Source: Hyphomicrobiales bacterium
GTDB taxonomy: Bacteria > Pseudomonadota > Alphaproteobacteria > Rhizobiales > Kaistiaceae
Direction of reading: 5' to 3'
DNA length: 64,000 nucleotides
NCBI GenBank assembly: GCA_017305635.1
Contig: JAFKKF010000006.1
Coordinates: forward strand, 62,001 to 126,000
Shown here: in pieces, positions 1 through 8,979 of the stretch
Position numbering within the stretch: position 1 is the stretch's first letter
How the letters are laid out: each line of letters starts with the position of its first letter
Notes under the pieces: generated by a model
What the model was told of the DNA's origin: nothing
What the model saw: the letters and a program-made list of their open reading frames with translations, nothing else
Database searches by the model: none
Translations under genes and position numbers: made by a program

Positions 1-1
1 C

Positions 2-823
2 GACCACAAGGCCGACCTCGCCAATGGCGAGACGATGTTCTGGGCCGGCGGCTGTGAATCCTGCCATGCGGCGGTCGATGCCAAGGGCGAGGACCTGAAG
101 AAGCTCGGCGGCGGGCGCTCGCTCGCCACGCCATTCGGCACCTTCCACGTGCCCAACATCTCCAGCGACAAGGAGCATGGCATCGGCGCCTGGTCGACCC
201 TCGACTTCGTCAATGCCATGAAGATGGGCATCGGCCCGGGCGGGACGCATCTCTACCCGGCCTTTCCCTATACCTCCTACCAGCGGATGAAGATCGAGGA
301 CCTGATCGACCTCAAGGGCTACCTCGACACGCTGCCGGCGGTCGCCAGCGTGGTGCCGCCCCACGACCTGCCCTTCCCCTTTTCCGTCCGGCGCGGGCTC
401 GGGCTCTGGCAGCTCCTCTATGTCGACGGGAAGACGCTGGCGCCCGATCCGAAGGCGACCGCCCCGATCAATCGCGGCGCCTACCTCGTCGAGGGCCCCG
501 GCCATTGCGGCGAGTGCCACACGCCGCGCAACCTCATCGGCGGGCGGCAGGCGAGTCTGTCGCTCGCCGGTGGCCCCGCGCCGGAGGGCGACGGCCACAT
601 CCCCAACATCACCCCGGACGAGGCGACCGGCATCGGCCGCTGGTCGCATGACGAGATCGTCCAGGCGCTCTCGACCGGCTTCACGCCGGACTTCGATGCC
701 CTTGGCGGCGACATGGCCGCCGTCGTCCAGAACATCGGCCACCTGACGGCGGAGGACCAGAACGCCATGGCCGACTACCTGAAGGCGATACCGCCGATCA
801 ACAACCCTAAGCCGCAGAAATAG
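2..823 (+). CDS. Diheme c-type cytochrome (5' end outside window)
   Basis: The reading frame is open from base 2, and the residues before the first Met at base 35 (DHKADLANGET) already look like cytochrome sequence, so the true start lies upstream of the window. Two CxxCH haem sites are visible, CESCH near the start and CGECH about residue 165, each followed by a similar stretch (P-N-I-S/T ... G-I-G-x-W-S), as expected for two tandem class I cytochrome c domains. Such proteins are periplasmic electron carriers, often subunits of alcohol, aldehyde or sugar dehydrogenases. The partner enzyme is not in the window. It ends 37 bases before the caspase gene on the same strand. Confidence 0.85.
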   Translation, partial: DHKADLANGETMFWAGGCESCHAAVDAKGEDLKKLGGGRSLATPFGTFHVPNISSDKEHGIGAWSTLDFVNAMKMGIGPGGTHLYPAFPYTSYQRMKIEDLIDLKGYLDTLPAVASVVPPHDLPFPFSVRRGLGLWQLLYVDGKTLAPDPKATAPINRGAYLVEGPGHCGECHTPRNLIGGRQASLSLAGGPAPEGDGHIPNITPDEATGIGRWSHDEIVQALSTGFTPDFDALGGDMAAVVQNIGHLTAEDQNAMADYLKAIPPINNPKPQK

Positions 824-860
824 CCCGAAAAAGCCGGACTCCGCCCCTAGTCGTCACGCC

Positions 861-2426
861 ATGCTCCCGCGCTTCGCCCTTCTCCTAGCATTTCCGGCCG
901 GCCTTCTTGCCGCGAGTCCGGTCGCGGCCGCGGACCGCCTCTATGGTCTCGTCGTCGGCATCGACGACTATCGCGGCACGGTCAACGACCTGAAGGGCGC
1001 GGTGAACGATGCGAGGGACATTGCCGCGGCGCTGAGGGATGCCGGCGCGACCGACGTCCGCCTGCTCACCGACGGCGCCGCCACCAAGGCCGCGATCCAC
1101 GACGCCTGGCTGGCCCTGGTGAAGGAGGCCGTCCCCGGCGACACCATCGTCTTCAGCTATGCCGGCCATGGCGGGCAGGAGCCCGAGCCGGCCGGGCGGG
1201 ATGGCGAGGCCGACCACCTCAACGAGAATTTCATCCTCGCCAACTACGAGCCCTCCGGCCCCAATTCGCTCGAGCGGATCGTCGACGACGAGATGAACGA
1301 GTGGCTGAAGGTCGCCGACGACAAGGGGATCGAGGTCGTCTTCGTCGCCGATTCCTGCCATTCGGGCACCATGACCCGCGGCATCGGCAAGAATGTCGTC
1401 CGCTACCGTACCGGCACCTTCGCCGACCCCGACCTCGCCGGCGACCTCCTCAAGCTGCCCGATCCGGAAGCCGCGGCGATGGCGCCGCAGGATTTCAAGA
1501 ACGTCACCTTCATCGCGGCGACGCAGGACAACATGCTGACGCCGGAGCTGATGATCGACGGCGAGGTGCACGGGGCGCTCAGCTGGGCCTTCGCGCGCGC
1601 GGTACGCGGCGCCGCCGACGCCAATGGCGACGGACACCTGTCGCAGCAGGAGCTGCTCGCCTACCTGGTGCCGACCGTCGAGGCAGAGGCCGAGAACCAG
1701 CAGCAGCCGGGCATCGAGCCGCTCCGGCCGGTGGATCGGCCGATCATGCGCGCCATGACTGGCAGCAAGGCGGCGGCCGCCCCGGCCGAGGGGCCGCCGC
1801 TCCGGCTCTTCATCCGCGGCGACGTGCCGGCGCGCGTGCCGCTGGTGCCGGGCGTCATCCTCACCACGGACGAATCCGAAGCCGATCTCATCTGGGACCG
1901 CGCCGCGGGCACGGTCGACCATCGCATCGGCGGACGGGTGGCGGAGCACGCCGACGATGCCGCCATGCCGGCGATCCTGTCGAAATGGTCGGCGATCGCC
2001 TTCATCAAGGAGCGCACCGCCGCCGATCCGGTCGCGCTCTCGGTTCCCTCGGGCGGGCAGGTCTATGGTCCCGGCGACGTCGTCGACCTCGCCATGACCG
2101 GCGAGCGCCTTCCCTACCTCACCCTCTTCAACCTGCCGCCCGACGGGCGCGTCGAATTCTTCTGGCCGCAGAGCGACGAGGAGACGGCGACCGACTGGCG
2201 CGGGCGGCCCTTCAGCGAGCATTTCCGCGTCGACCGCCCGCCCTACGGGGCGGAGCACATCGTCGCCGTGCTCACCGCCGAGCCGGCGCTTGCGCTCCAT
2301 GCGTCGCTGAAGGCGATGCCGACGGCCGACCGCGCCGGCGGCCTCGCCGCGACGCTCCGCAGCATCCTCGGCGACAGCCGGTTCCAGGCAGGCCTGGTCA
2401 GCGTCTACACGAAGGGCAACCCATGA
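861..2426 (+). CDS. Secreted caspase-like (peptidase C14) protein
   Basis: 521 residues. A Sec signal peptide covers about residues 1-24 (hydrophobic core, then SPVAAADR). The caspase fold follows: the first strand reads LYGLVVGIDDY, the catalytic His is in YAGHGG (H103) and the catalytic Cys in VADSCHSG (C166). A canonical EF-hand loop, DANGDGHLSQQE, lies at about residues 253-264, just after the last part of the protease domain. The C-terminal 200 residues contain a region like DUF4384 (SVPSGGQVYGPGDVVDL ... LTLFNL), often found after bacterial caspase domains. The product is probably a periplasmic cysteine protease; substrate unknown. Its stop overlaps the start of the OmpA/TPR gene in an ATGA, so the two are translationally coupled. 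Confidence 0.88.
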   Translation: MLPRFALLLAFPAGLLAASPVAAADRLYGLVVGIDDYRGTVNDLKGAVNDARDIAAALRDAGATDVRLLTDGAATKAAIHDAWLALVKEAVPGDTIVFSYAGHGGQEPEPAGRDGEADHLNENFILANYEPSGPNSLERIVDDEMNEWLKVADDKGIEVVFVADSCHSGTMTRGIGKNVVRYRTGTFADPDLAGDLLKLPDPEAAAMAPQDFKNVTFIAATQDNMLTPELMIDGEVHGALSWAFARAVRGAADANGDGHLSQQELLAYLVPTVEAEAENQQQPGIEPLRPVDRPIMRAMTGSKAAAAPAEGPPLRLFIRGDVPARVPLVPGVILTTDESEADLIWDRAAGTVDHRIGGRVAEHADDAAMPAILSKWSAIAFIKERTAADPVALSVPSGGQVYGPGDVVDLAMTGERLPYLTLFNLPPDGRVEFFWPQSDEETATDWRGRPFSEHFRVDRPPYGAEHIVAVLTAEPALALHASLKAMPTADRAGGLAATLRSILGDSRFQAGLVSVYTKGNP

Positions 2427-3277
2427 GTCCCCGCCTCCCCACCCTCTTCTTCCTCGCGGCTGGCATCGCCGCCCTCTCGGCGAGCGCCTCGCTCGCCGAC
2501 TGCAAGCGCCTCGCCACCGATGCACGCGCGGCGATCGGCACCGGGGCGGTGGCGCGCTACGATGCACTCTATGCCGCGATCAAGGCGGAGCCGAGCTGCG
2601 ACGACAAGTTCCGCGCCCAGCTCGGACGCACCATGGCGCGCTCGCTGCTGACCAAGCTGCCGACCGATTCCGATCCCGCGACGATCGCCGCCGCGCTCCG
2701 CTTCGGCCGGCCGTGGCAGGTGCTGGTGGCGCTCGGTGATGCCTATTACGACCGGCAGGACTTCGCCAGCGCCGGCGACGCCTACCAGGAAGCCCTCGGC
2801 GACATGGGCGACAGCACCGCCAATCCAACGCCGCCGCAGGACAGCGTGGTCGCGCGCGTCCAGCGGCGCGCCCTGCAATCGGGCGCGCTGGTGCCGGCGA
2901 ACGACATGTTCGCCTCGCGCGGCTTCGCCAGCGCCACGCGTACCGCGCCGGCGGTCATCGCCTTCTTCGCGGCCGGCTCGGCCGACCTCGGCAGCGTGGG
3001 CAAGGCGGGCGTGAAGGCGGCTTTCGCCGGCATCGAGAAGGCGGCGGCGAAGAGCCTCGTCGTCATCGGCCATGCCGATCCGGACGAGGCGCCGGAGATC
3101 GCCGAGGCGCGCGCCCGGGCGGTCGCGGCCTATCTCGACGAGCTCGGCTATGCCGGACGCATCGAGACCGTCGGCCGCGGCAGCGACGAGCCCTTCGCCG
3201 CCGACGAGCCCGACAAGCTGACGTCCGAGCAGCGGGCTCGCCTCGAACGTCGCGTCGAATACGCGCCGGGCGGATAG
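2423..3277 (+). CDS. Exported OmpA-like/TPR protein coupled to the caspase gene
   Basis: 284 residues, starting at the ATG inside the ATGA overlap with the caspase stop. An N-terminal signal peptide (about residues 1-23, ending SASASLADC) is followed by a helical region resembling a tetratricopeptide unit (ALGDAYYDRQDFASAGDAYQEAL). The C-terminal OmpA-like domain carries VVIGHADPDE, a helix with ARARAVAAYLDELGYAGRIE, and a final RLERRVEYA. The usual Asn of the NRRVE motif is Glu here, so peptidoglycan binding may be altered. It probably sits in the periplasm next to the cell wall. The tight coupling suggests it works with the caspase-like protein. It ends six bases from the oppositely oriented Gfo/Idh/MocA gene. 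Confidence 0.85.
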   Translation: MSPRLPTLFFLAAGIAALSASASLADCKRLATDARAAIGTGAVARYDALYAAIKAEPSCDDKFRAQLGRTMARSLLTKLPTDSDPATIAAALRFGRPWQVLVALGDAYYDRQDFASAGDAYQEALGDMGDSTANPTPPQDSVVARVQRRALQSGALVPANDMFASRGFASATRTAPAVIAFFAAGSADLGSVGKAGVKAAFAGIEKAAAKSLVVIGHADPDEAPEIAEARARAVAAYLDELGYAGRIETVGRGSDEPFAADEPDKLTSEQRARLERRVEYAPGG

Positions 3278-3283
3278 TGCCGG

Positions 3284-4309
3284 CTACGGCTTCTCCCAGC
3301 TGCCCGACTTCTCCGAGCGGAAGAGCGCATCGATGACGCGGTTCTGCAGGATCGCGTCCTCGACGCCGTAGGCCAGCTTCTCCATCCCGCGCACGGCGCG
3401 CGAGAAGGCCTCGCCCTGGAGCTGGTACTGGTCGGCCTTGTCGACCTTGATCGTCTTCGCCGAGGCGTCGCCGAGCTTCTTGCCGTCGTCGAGGAACAGC
3501 TTCATGGCGCCGCCCTGCGGCGCGTTGAAGGGGATCTGCACCTCGAGCCGGCCCTTCGTGCCGAGTATGTTGACGCGCTGATAGGGCGTCGCCTGGGTCG
3601 AGACCGTGAAGGTGAGGTGCCGCCCCTCGCCGAAATCGATCACCGCGCTGGTCGTGCGGTCGGTGCCGAAGGTCGGGTCACGGTCGACGAGCGCCACCAC
3701 GCGGAGCGGCTCGGCATCGAAGACGTAGCGCGCGACGACGATCGGGTAGCAGCCGATGTCGTAACCGCCGCCGCCGCCGATGTCGGCCATGTTGCGGACG
3801 TTCTTCGGGTCGGTGAGGTTGTAGCTGAAGAGCGACTGGATCGCCCGGAGCGTGCCGAGCTTGCCCTTCTTCGCAAGCTCCCGCGCCTTCTGCCATTGCG
3901 GGTGGTGGCGCACCATGAAAGCCTCGGCGATGAGGATGCTGCCGGGCGCGTCACGGAGCGTCTCGGCCTCGGCGGTCGAAAGCGCGATCGGCTTCTCGCA
4001 GAGCACGTGCTTGCCCTTCCTCGCCGCGGCGAGCGTCAGCGGCACGTGCAGGTGGTTGGGCAGCGGATTGTAGATCGCCTCGATCTCGGGATCGTCGAGA
4101 AGCTCCTCATAGGAGCCATAGGCCTTGGGAATGCCGAGCTTCTTCGCCCACTTCCTTCCGTTGGGCAGCGACCGCGAGGCGATCGCCCTTATCTCAAGGT
4201 CCTTCGATTTCATCATGCCGGGAATGACCTTTTCCCAGCCGATGCGCGCCGTGGAGATCACCCCCCAGCGCACCGGATTCTTCTTCAGGCTGCCTGCGGC
4301 CTTGGCCAT
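3284..4309 (-). CDS. Gfo/Idh/MocA family oxidoreductase
   Basis: 341 residues from the ATG at 4309; an upstream in-frame ATG at 4348 would add 13 residues unlike the family. The N-terminal Rossmann motif GVISTARIGWEKVIPGM binds NAD(P). The family Lys is in CEKPIALS, and the second half is the alpha/beta substrate domain (GGGGYDIGCYPI, then the long antiparallel sheet). These enzymes oxidise or reduce sugars and cyclitols. It lies downstream of, and in the same direction as, a sugar ABC transporter and a Zn dehydrogenase, which suggests it acts on the imported substrate. A GC-rich hairpin separates it from the ATPase gene. The exact substrate cannot be read from the sequence. Confidence 0.9.
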   Translation of the reverse strand: MAKAAGSLKKNPVRWGVISTARIGWEKVIPGMMKSKDLEIRAIASRSLPNGRKWAKKLGIPKAYGSYEELLDDPEIEAIYNPLPNHLHVPLTLAAARKGKHVLCEKPIALSTAEAETLRDAPGSILIAEAFMVRHHPQWQKARELAKKGKLGTLRAIQSLFSYNLTDPKNVRNMADIGGGGGYDIGCYPIVVARYVFDAEPLRVVALVDRDPTFGTDRTTSAVIDFGEGRHLTFTVSTQATPYQRVNILGTKGRLEVQIPFNAPQGGAMKLFLDDGKKLGDASAKTIKVDKADQYQLQGEAFSRAVRGMEKLAYGVEDAILQNRVIDALFRSEKSGSWEKP

Positions 4310-4397
4310 CTGTCTCGTTCCCCCGAAAGATTCGCGGGCGCTAGGCAAGCCTTTTGCGCGGCGCTTGGCAAGCGGTCAGACTACCTCCGCCCGGATT

Positions 4398-4414
4398 CCG
4401 GCGCCAGGCGCCGG
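4398..4414. other. GC-rich perfect hairpin between ABC ATPase and Gfo/Idh gene
   Basis: Arms CCGGCGCC and GGCGCCGG are separated by one base, immediately after the ATPase stop codon (4420-4422). No T-run follows on the minus strand, so it is not a classic terminator. It may stabilise the 3' end of the transporter part of the mRNA or lower expression of the downstream dehydrogenase. Confidence 0.4.
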
Positions 4415-4419
4415 CGCCC

Positions 4420-5220
4420 TCACACCGTGCCGCGCAGCTCGCTCGACAATTCCTGCAGTTCCTTGCCACCGGCCATCAGGTTCTGCAACTCGTCCATCCC
4501 GATCTCGGACTTGGCATAGGTGCCGACCGTCCGGCCGCGGTTCAGCACCGTGAACCGGTCGCCCGCCGCATAGGCATGGCGCACGTTGTGGGTGATGAAG
4601 ACCACCCCCAGCCCCTTCTGCCGCACCTGGTGGATGTATTTCAGCACCATCGATGTCTGCGCCACACCGAGGGCCGAGGTCGGCTCGTCGAGGATCAGTA
4701 TCTTGGCGCCGAAATAGACCGCGCGGGCGATCGCCACGCATTGGCGCTCGCCGCCGGACAGCGTGCCAACCGCCTGGTGTGGATCGCGGATGTCGATGCC
4801 GATCTTCTTCATCTCGTCGCGGGTAACCGCGTTGCAATGCTCGAAGTCGATGAAGCGGAACGGCCCGATGCCGTAGCGCGGCTCCCGGCCCATGAAGAAA
4901 TTGCGGGTGATCGACATCAGCGGGATCATCGCCAGATCCTGATAGACGGTGGCGATGCCGGCATCGAGCGCGTCGCGCGGGCTGCCGAACGATACCGGCT
5001 GGCCCTCGACCAGGTACTCGCCGGAGGTCGGCCGATGGACGCCTGCAAGCGTCTTGATCAGCGTCGACTTGCCCGCGCCGTTGTCGCCAAGGAGACAGAG
5101 AACCTCCCCCCGCCCGACGGTCATCGACACGCCCGAGAGCGCGATGACCGAGCCGAAATGCTTGACGATGTTCCGCACCTCGATGACGGGCGTCGAAGTG
5201 GTCGCGTTGCCCTGTGCCAT
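4420..5220 (-). CDS. Sugar ABC transporter ATP-binding protein (single NBD)
   Basis: 266 residues from the ATG at 5220, which overlaps the permease stop (TGATG). Walker [11 protein letters not shown]-loop YQDLAMIP, signature LSGGERQ, Walker [13 protein letters not shown] and the switch His (ITHNVRH) are all present. The sequence resembles the first half of RbsA/XylG-type proteins, but here only one nucleotide-binding domain is encoded, as in the fructose transporter ATPase FrcA; it would act as a homodimer. It powers the permease encoded just upstream, with the periplasmic binding protein at the head of the operon. Confidence 0.93.
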   Translation of the reverse strand: MAQGNATTSTPVIEVRNIVKHFGSVIALSGVSMTVGRGEVLCLLGDNGAGKSTLIKTLAGVHRPTSGEYLVEGQPVSFGSPRDALDAGIATVYQDLAMIPLMSITRNFFMGREPRYGIGPFRFIDFEHCNAVTRDEMKKIGIDIRDPHQAVGTLSGGERQCVAIARAVYFGAKILILDEPTSALGVAQTSMVLKYIHQVRQKGLGVVFITHNVRHAYAAGDRFTVLNRGRTVGTYAKSEIGMDELQNLMAGGKELQELSSELRGTV

Positions 5221-6341
5221 CACCGCTCCCCCGTCACCTTGCGGCGGATGAAGTTGTTGAACAGCACGGCGAGCAGCAGCATCGCCCCGAGAAAGACCTG
5301 GAACCAGTCCGAGTCGAACGAGGTATAGGTCAGGCCGATCGACACCATGCCGAAGATCACGGCGCCGAAGAAGGCGCCGATCGCCGAGCCGTAGCCGCCG
5401 GTGAGCAGGCAGCCGCCGATCACCGCGGCGATGATCGCCTCGAATTCCTTCTGAAAGCCGCGCCGCGCATCCGCCGAGCCAGCGTCGAGCACGGTGATGA
5501 TCGCGACCAGCGCGGCGGAACAGGCCGTCAGCGCAAACAGGCCGGTCTTGACCCGGTCGACCGGCACGCCGGAATTGCGGGCCGCGTTCGGATCGCCGCC
5601 GGCGGCGAAGATCCAGTTTCCGAGACGGGTTCGCAGCAGGACGATCGTCGTGACGATGGCGATGCCGACGAACCAGAGGATCGAGATCGGGATGCCGGTC
5701 ACCTTGGGCAGCCCGTTCGGAAACTTCTCGATGATGTCGTGCTGCGCCAGCCAGGCGAAGAGCCCCTCGAAGGCGACGCCGGAGAAGAGCTCGCGGATGA
5801 TGCCCTCGCCCGCCGCATCGCCGATGCCGCGCAACTGCGTCGAGCCGCCCGTCGCCCATTTCAGCCCGACCAGCGTCATGCCGCGCAGGATGAACAGGAA
5901 GGCGAGGGTGACGATGAAGGAGGGTAGCCTCGTATGGATGACGATCTGGCCGTTGATGCAGCCCATTATCGCGGCGATGACCAGCGTCGCCAGGATCGCG
6001 GCCCATAGCGGCAGGCCGAAATTGGTGACCGCGATGCCAAAGATCAGGCCGGCAAAGGCGACCATGGAGCCGATCGAGAGGTCGAACTCGCCACCGATCA
6101 TGAGGAGCGCCGCGGCGATGGCGAGGATGCCGAGCTGGGAGGCCGGGAGCAGGATCGTCATCGCTCCCGACAGGGTGAACATCGAGGGGTCGGCGGTGAC
6201 GAAGAAGAAGGCCCCGACGAGTACCAGGCCGGCGACGGCGCCGAGCTCCGGCCGCCGCATGATCGAGGTCAAGGGATTGACCCGCTTGAGGCGTTCATCC
6301 GCCTCGGCCACCGTTGCCGGACCCGGCTCAGTCTCAGTCAT
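5220..6341 (-). CDS. Sugar ABC transporter permease (RbsC/FrcC type)
   Basis: 373 residues. After a polar N-terminus of about 40 residues there are eight to ten hydrophobic helices. The family signature is clear: [22 protein letters not shown] near residue 95 and the later cytoplasmic loop around [15 protein letters not shown] and [21 protein letters not shown]. It belongs to the BPD_transp_2 family that imports pentoses, hexoses and polyols. It lies 57 bases downstream of the dehydrogenase gene and overlaps the ATPase gene by one base. Confidence 0.93.
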   Translation of the reverse strand: MTETEPGPATVAEADERLKRVNPLTSIMRRPELGAVAGLVLVGAFFFVTADPSMFTLSGAMTILLPASQLGILAIAAALLMIGGEFDLSIGSMVAFAGLIFGIAVTNFGLPLWAAILATLVIAAIMGCINGQIVIHTRLPSFIVTLAFLFILRGMTLVGLKWATGGSTQLRGIGDAAGEGIIRELFSGVAFEGLFAWLAQHDIIEKFPNGLPKVTGIPISILWFVGIAIVTTIVLLRTRLGNWIFAAGGDPNAARNSGVPVDRVKTGLFALTACSAALVAIITVLDAGSADARRGFQKEFEAIIAAVIGGCLLTGGYGSAIGAFFGAVIFGMVSIGLTYTSFDSDWFQVFLGAMLLLAVLFNNFIRRKVTGER

Positions 6342-6398
6342 CGCGTCCCTCCGCGGGTTGCCGGACGACGGGAGAATGCGGCAGTCCCGCCGTCATTC

Positions 6399-7568
6399 TC
6401 ACTCCGCCGAGGGCGTCAGCACCACCTTCATCGCATTGTCGATGTCGAAGGCCTTGGCCATGGCCGCATCCACCTGGTCGACCGGGTACTGATGGGTGAC
6501 GAACTTGTGCAGCGGGAAGGTCTTCTGGTAGCGCGCCAGGAGCTTCATGCTGTTCACGTAGCCGGAGGGCGGATGGTTGGTGAGGCCGATCAGCCGGATC
6601 TGGTTGGCGAGCAGGTGGCGGTGGGGGTTGATCGGGATGTCGCCGACGTCGGCGAAGACGCCGGCCACGACATAGGTGGCGCCGCGCCGCGCCATCTCGA
6701 GCCCCTCGGGAATCGCCTCGGCGGCGCCGGTGCATTCGACGATGACATCCGCGCCCCTGCCCTCGGTCAGGTCGCGGACGGCCTGCAGGCGCTCGGCCTT
6801 CGTGGTGCCGGTGACCGGGATGACGTGGTCGGCGCCGAACTCCCTGGCGAAGTCGAGCCTGAGGGCCGACTTGTCGAGGGCGATGATCTTGCCGGCGCCG
6901 AGGATGTGGGCCTTGAGCACATGCAGCAGCCCCATCGGGCCAGTGCCCTGGATGACCACCGTCGCGCCGGAACCGAAGCCCTCGCCGCCGAAGGTGTAGG
7001 ATTCCTTCGCCTTGTCGAGGTTGTAGGTGACGGCCATCAATTCGGTCATCACCGCGATCTCCTTGTCGAGCTCGTCCGGCACCTTGTAGACGAAGGCGTC
7101 CTTGCGGACATAGATGTAGTCGGCCCAGCCGCCCATCAGGTGCGGGCCCTCGTCGCAGGTATAGGCATTGCCGTAGCCCCTGATGTTCTCGCACAGGGGA
7201 AACCCGAAGGTGTTCTTGCAGTAGAAGCACTTGCCACAGAGGATGTCCGGGCACATCACAACCCGGTCGCCGACGCTGAGCGTGGCGCCGCTATATTCGA
7301 GACCGGTGCGCGCGGCCTTGCCGATCTCGGCGACGCGGCCGACGATCTCGTGACCGGGAATGATCGGGAAGGGCGTGTGGGATTCGGCGGGCGTGCCGGC
7401 ATATTGCACGGTCTCGCCACGGAAGGTGTGCTTGTCGGTGCCGCATATGCCGCACATTTCGAGCTGGATGACCATGGAATGGTCGTCGACCTGCGGGAAG
7501 GGATAGCGGCGGACCTCGAAGCGGCCCGGGGCGGTCATCACCGCGGCGCTGACACCGTTGCGGCGCAT
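6399..7568 (-). CDS. Zinc-containing alcohol/polyol dehydrogenase
   Basis: 389 residues, medium-chain dehydrogenase family. The catalytic zinc motif is CGICGTDKHTF near residue 39 with GHE at PIIPGHEIVG. The structural zinc site is CxxCxxCx7C in the stretch CGKCFYCKNTFGFPLC. The nucleotide-binding GxGxxG region is VVIQGTGPMGLLHVL. It sits between the binding protein and the permease of a sugar uptake operon, so a role in the first oxidation of the imported sugar or polyol is likely. Similar enzymes act on sorbitol, threonine and sugar alcohols; the substrate here is not known. Confidence 0.92.
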   Translation of the reverse strand: MRRNGVSAAVMTAPGRFEVRRYPFPQVDDHSMVIQLEMCGICGTDKHTFRGETVQYAGTPAESHTPFPIIPGHEIVGRVAEIGKAARTGLEYSGATLSVGDRVVMCPDILCGKCFYCKNTFGFPLCENIRGYGNAYTCDEGPHLMGGWADYIYVRKDAFVYKVPDELDKEIAVMTELMAVTYNLDKAKESYTFGGEGFGSGATVVIQGTGPMGLLHVLKAHILGAGKIIALDKSALRLDFAREFGADHVIPVTGTTKAERLQAVRDLTEGRGADVIVECTGAAEAIPEGLEMARRGATYVVAGVFADVGDIPINPHRHLLANQIRLIGLTNHPPSGYVNSMKLLARYQKTFPLHKFVTHQYPVDQVDAAMAKAFDIDNAMKVVLTPSAE

Positions 7569-7749
7569 GGAAGGAAACTCCGGTCTCGGCCGCCCGGATC
7601 ATTGCCGGGCGCATGGGATATGGGACGGGGCGTCGGGGCGTTGCAGGACGGCGGACGACGGTTGCCGTCGCCCGGCCATGCGGATGTCGGGGAGGCGGAT
7701 CGGCGGGGAACTTCGCCGCCGATCCGCGCGTCTCATGAGGCGAACAGGC

Positions 7750-8688
7750 TCAGCGGATGCCTTCCGCCGAGAGCTGGACCACCTGGCCCGCCTTGTCCTT
7801 GGTGATCAGGTTCGGGCCCGAGGGGACGTTGCCGCCGGGGATCACGCCGTACTTGGCATAGAGCGCCAGGAAGACGACCGGCAGGTAGCCCTGGAGGTAC
7901 TGCTGCTGGTCGATGGCGAAATCTGCCTTGCCGTCGGCGACATCCTTGAGGAAGCCGGCGGAGAGGTCGAAGCTGGCGACATGGACCTTGCCCTCGAGGC
8001 CGGCTTCGGCGACGGCCTTGACCGCCGGCTCGCCGCCGAGCGAGGCGGTGAGCGTCAGGATGGCGTCGACGTCGGGATTGGAGGCGAGCGCCGCCTTGAC
8101 CTTGGACTGGACCTCGGCCGGATCATTGGCCGAAGGCAGGACGGTGACCGAGCCGCCGAACCCGTCGGCGAAGCCCTTGCAGCGGGTGTCGAGCGCGACG
8201 TTGCCGACCTCGTGGTTGACGCAGAGGCCCTTCTTGGCGCCGAGCTCCTTGAGCTTCTCGCCCGCCGCCTTGCCGGCATCGTATTCGTCCTGGCCGACAT
8301 GGAGCAGCGCGCCGAGGGACTTGGAGACGTCGGAGCCCGAATTCAGCGAAATCACCGGAATGCCGGCCGCCACGGCCTTCTTGATCGACGGGCCGAGAGC
8401 GGACGGATCGGTGATGACGACCGCAAGGCCGTCCGGCTTCTGGTTGACCGCGGCGTCGATGAGCTGGGCCTGGGCGACCATGTCGAAGGATTCGGGCGCG
8501 CGATAGTCGACCTGCACGCCGGTATCCTTGGCGGCCTGGGCCGCGCCGTTCTTGACCACCGACCAGAACGGATCGTTGGACTGGCCGTGGGTGATCATGA
8601 TGATGCGGATATCCTTGGCCTGGACCGGCGCGGGCAGGGCAAAGGCGACAGTCGCCGCGGCGGCTAGACCTACGAGAAGGCTCTTCAT
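7750..8688 (-). CDS. Periplasmic sugar-binding protein (Peripla_BP_4)
   Basis: 312 residues from the ATG at 8688, chosen because GGAGGAAACCCC precedes it and the product then begins with a clean signal peptide (MKSLLVGLAAAATVAFALPAPVQA). The mature part has the type I binding fold: IRIIMITHGQSNDPFWSVVKNGA, then DGLAVVITDPSALGPSIKKA, AGIPVISLNSGSDVS and the C-terminal VHVASFDLSAGFLKDVADGKADFAIDQQQYLQGYL. It delivers a sugar or polyol to the permease encoded in the same operon. As the most highly expressed component it is first in the transcript, behind an AT-rich promoter region with a palindrome. Confidence 0.93.
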   Translation of the reverse strand: MKSLLVGLAAAATVAFALPAPVQAKDIRIIMITHGQSNDPFWSVVKNGAAQAAKDTGVQVDYRAPESFDMVAQAQLIDAAVNQKPDGLAVVITDPSALGPSIKKAVAAGIPVISLNSGSDVSKSLGALLHVGQDEYDAGKAAGEKLKELGAKKGLCVNHEVGNVALDTRCKGFADGFGGSVTVLPSANDPAEVQSKVKAALASNPDVDAILTLTASLGGEPAVKAVAEAGLEGKVHVASFDLSAGFLKDVADGKADFAIDQQQYLQGYLPVVFLALYAKYGVIPGGNVPSGPNLITKDKAGQVVQLSAEGIR

Positions 8689-8849
8689 GGGGTTTCCTCC
8701 AGTTCGTGTTGCACGATCAGGCACGGGCTGGGCCGGTCCTAGGGGGGCCGGCATGCCCGCATTCTCTTCGATGTCAGCAGGGTCGCACGCGAAGCCTGTC
8801 ACGTATGCGGCGGATATGCTTGCCGCGCCGTCCTTGGGCTGGCCGTCTC

Positions 8850-8900
8850 CCGAATAGAACAATCATACCTTTTATTATTCTGACGGAATTTATATTCCGC
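8850..8900 (-). promoter_or_regulatory. Putative promoter/operator of the sugar operon
   Basis: This AT-rich island in an otherwise GC-rich sequence lies 160-210 bases before the binding-protein start. It contains a perfect inverted repeat with arms CGGAAT and ATTCCG around TTAT (8884-8899) and, on the minus strand, a -10-like TATGAT (about 8867-8872) some 15 bases downstream of it. A palindrome at the -35 side of a promoter suits a repressor or activator site. No regulator gene lies nearby, so the binding protein is unknown. Confidence 0.45.
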
Positions 8901-8979
8901 TCCGACCGCCGGGGTGTCAAGCGGCTTTCCGCCGCCGCGCGTCCGCGCCGAAGCGACGCGCCGGACGATGCCGGACAGT

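Noticed and set aside
885-2567. Long open frame on the minus strand opposite the caspase gene
   Set aside because: It is opposite a gene with clear catalytic motifs, and its product is Arg/Gly-rich without any fold, a usual artefact of GC-rich third codon positions.
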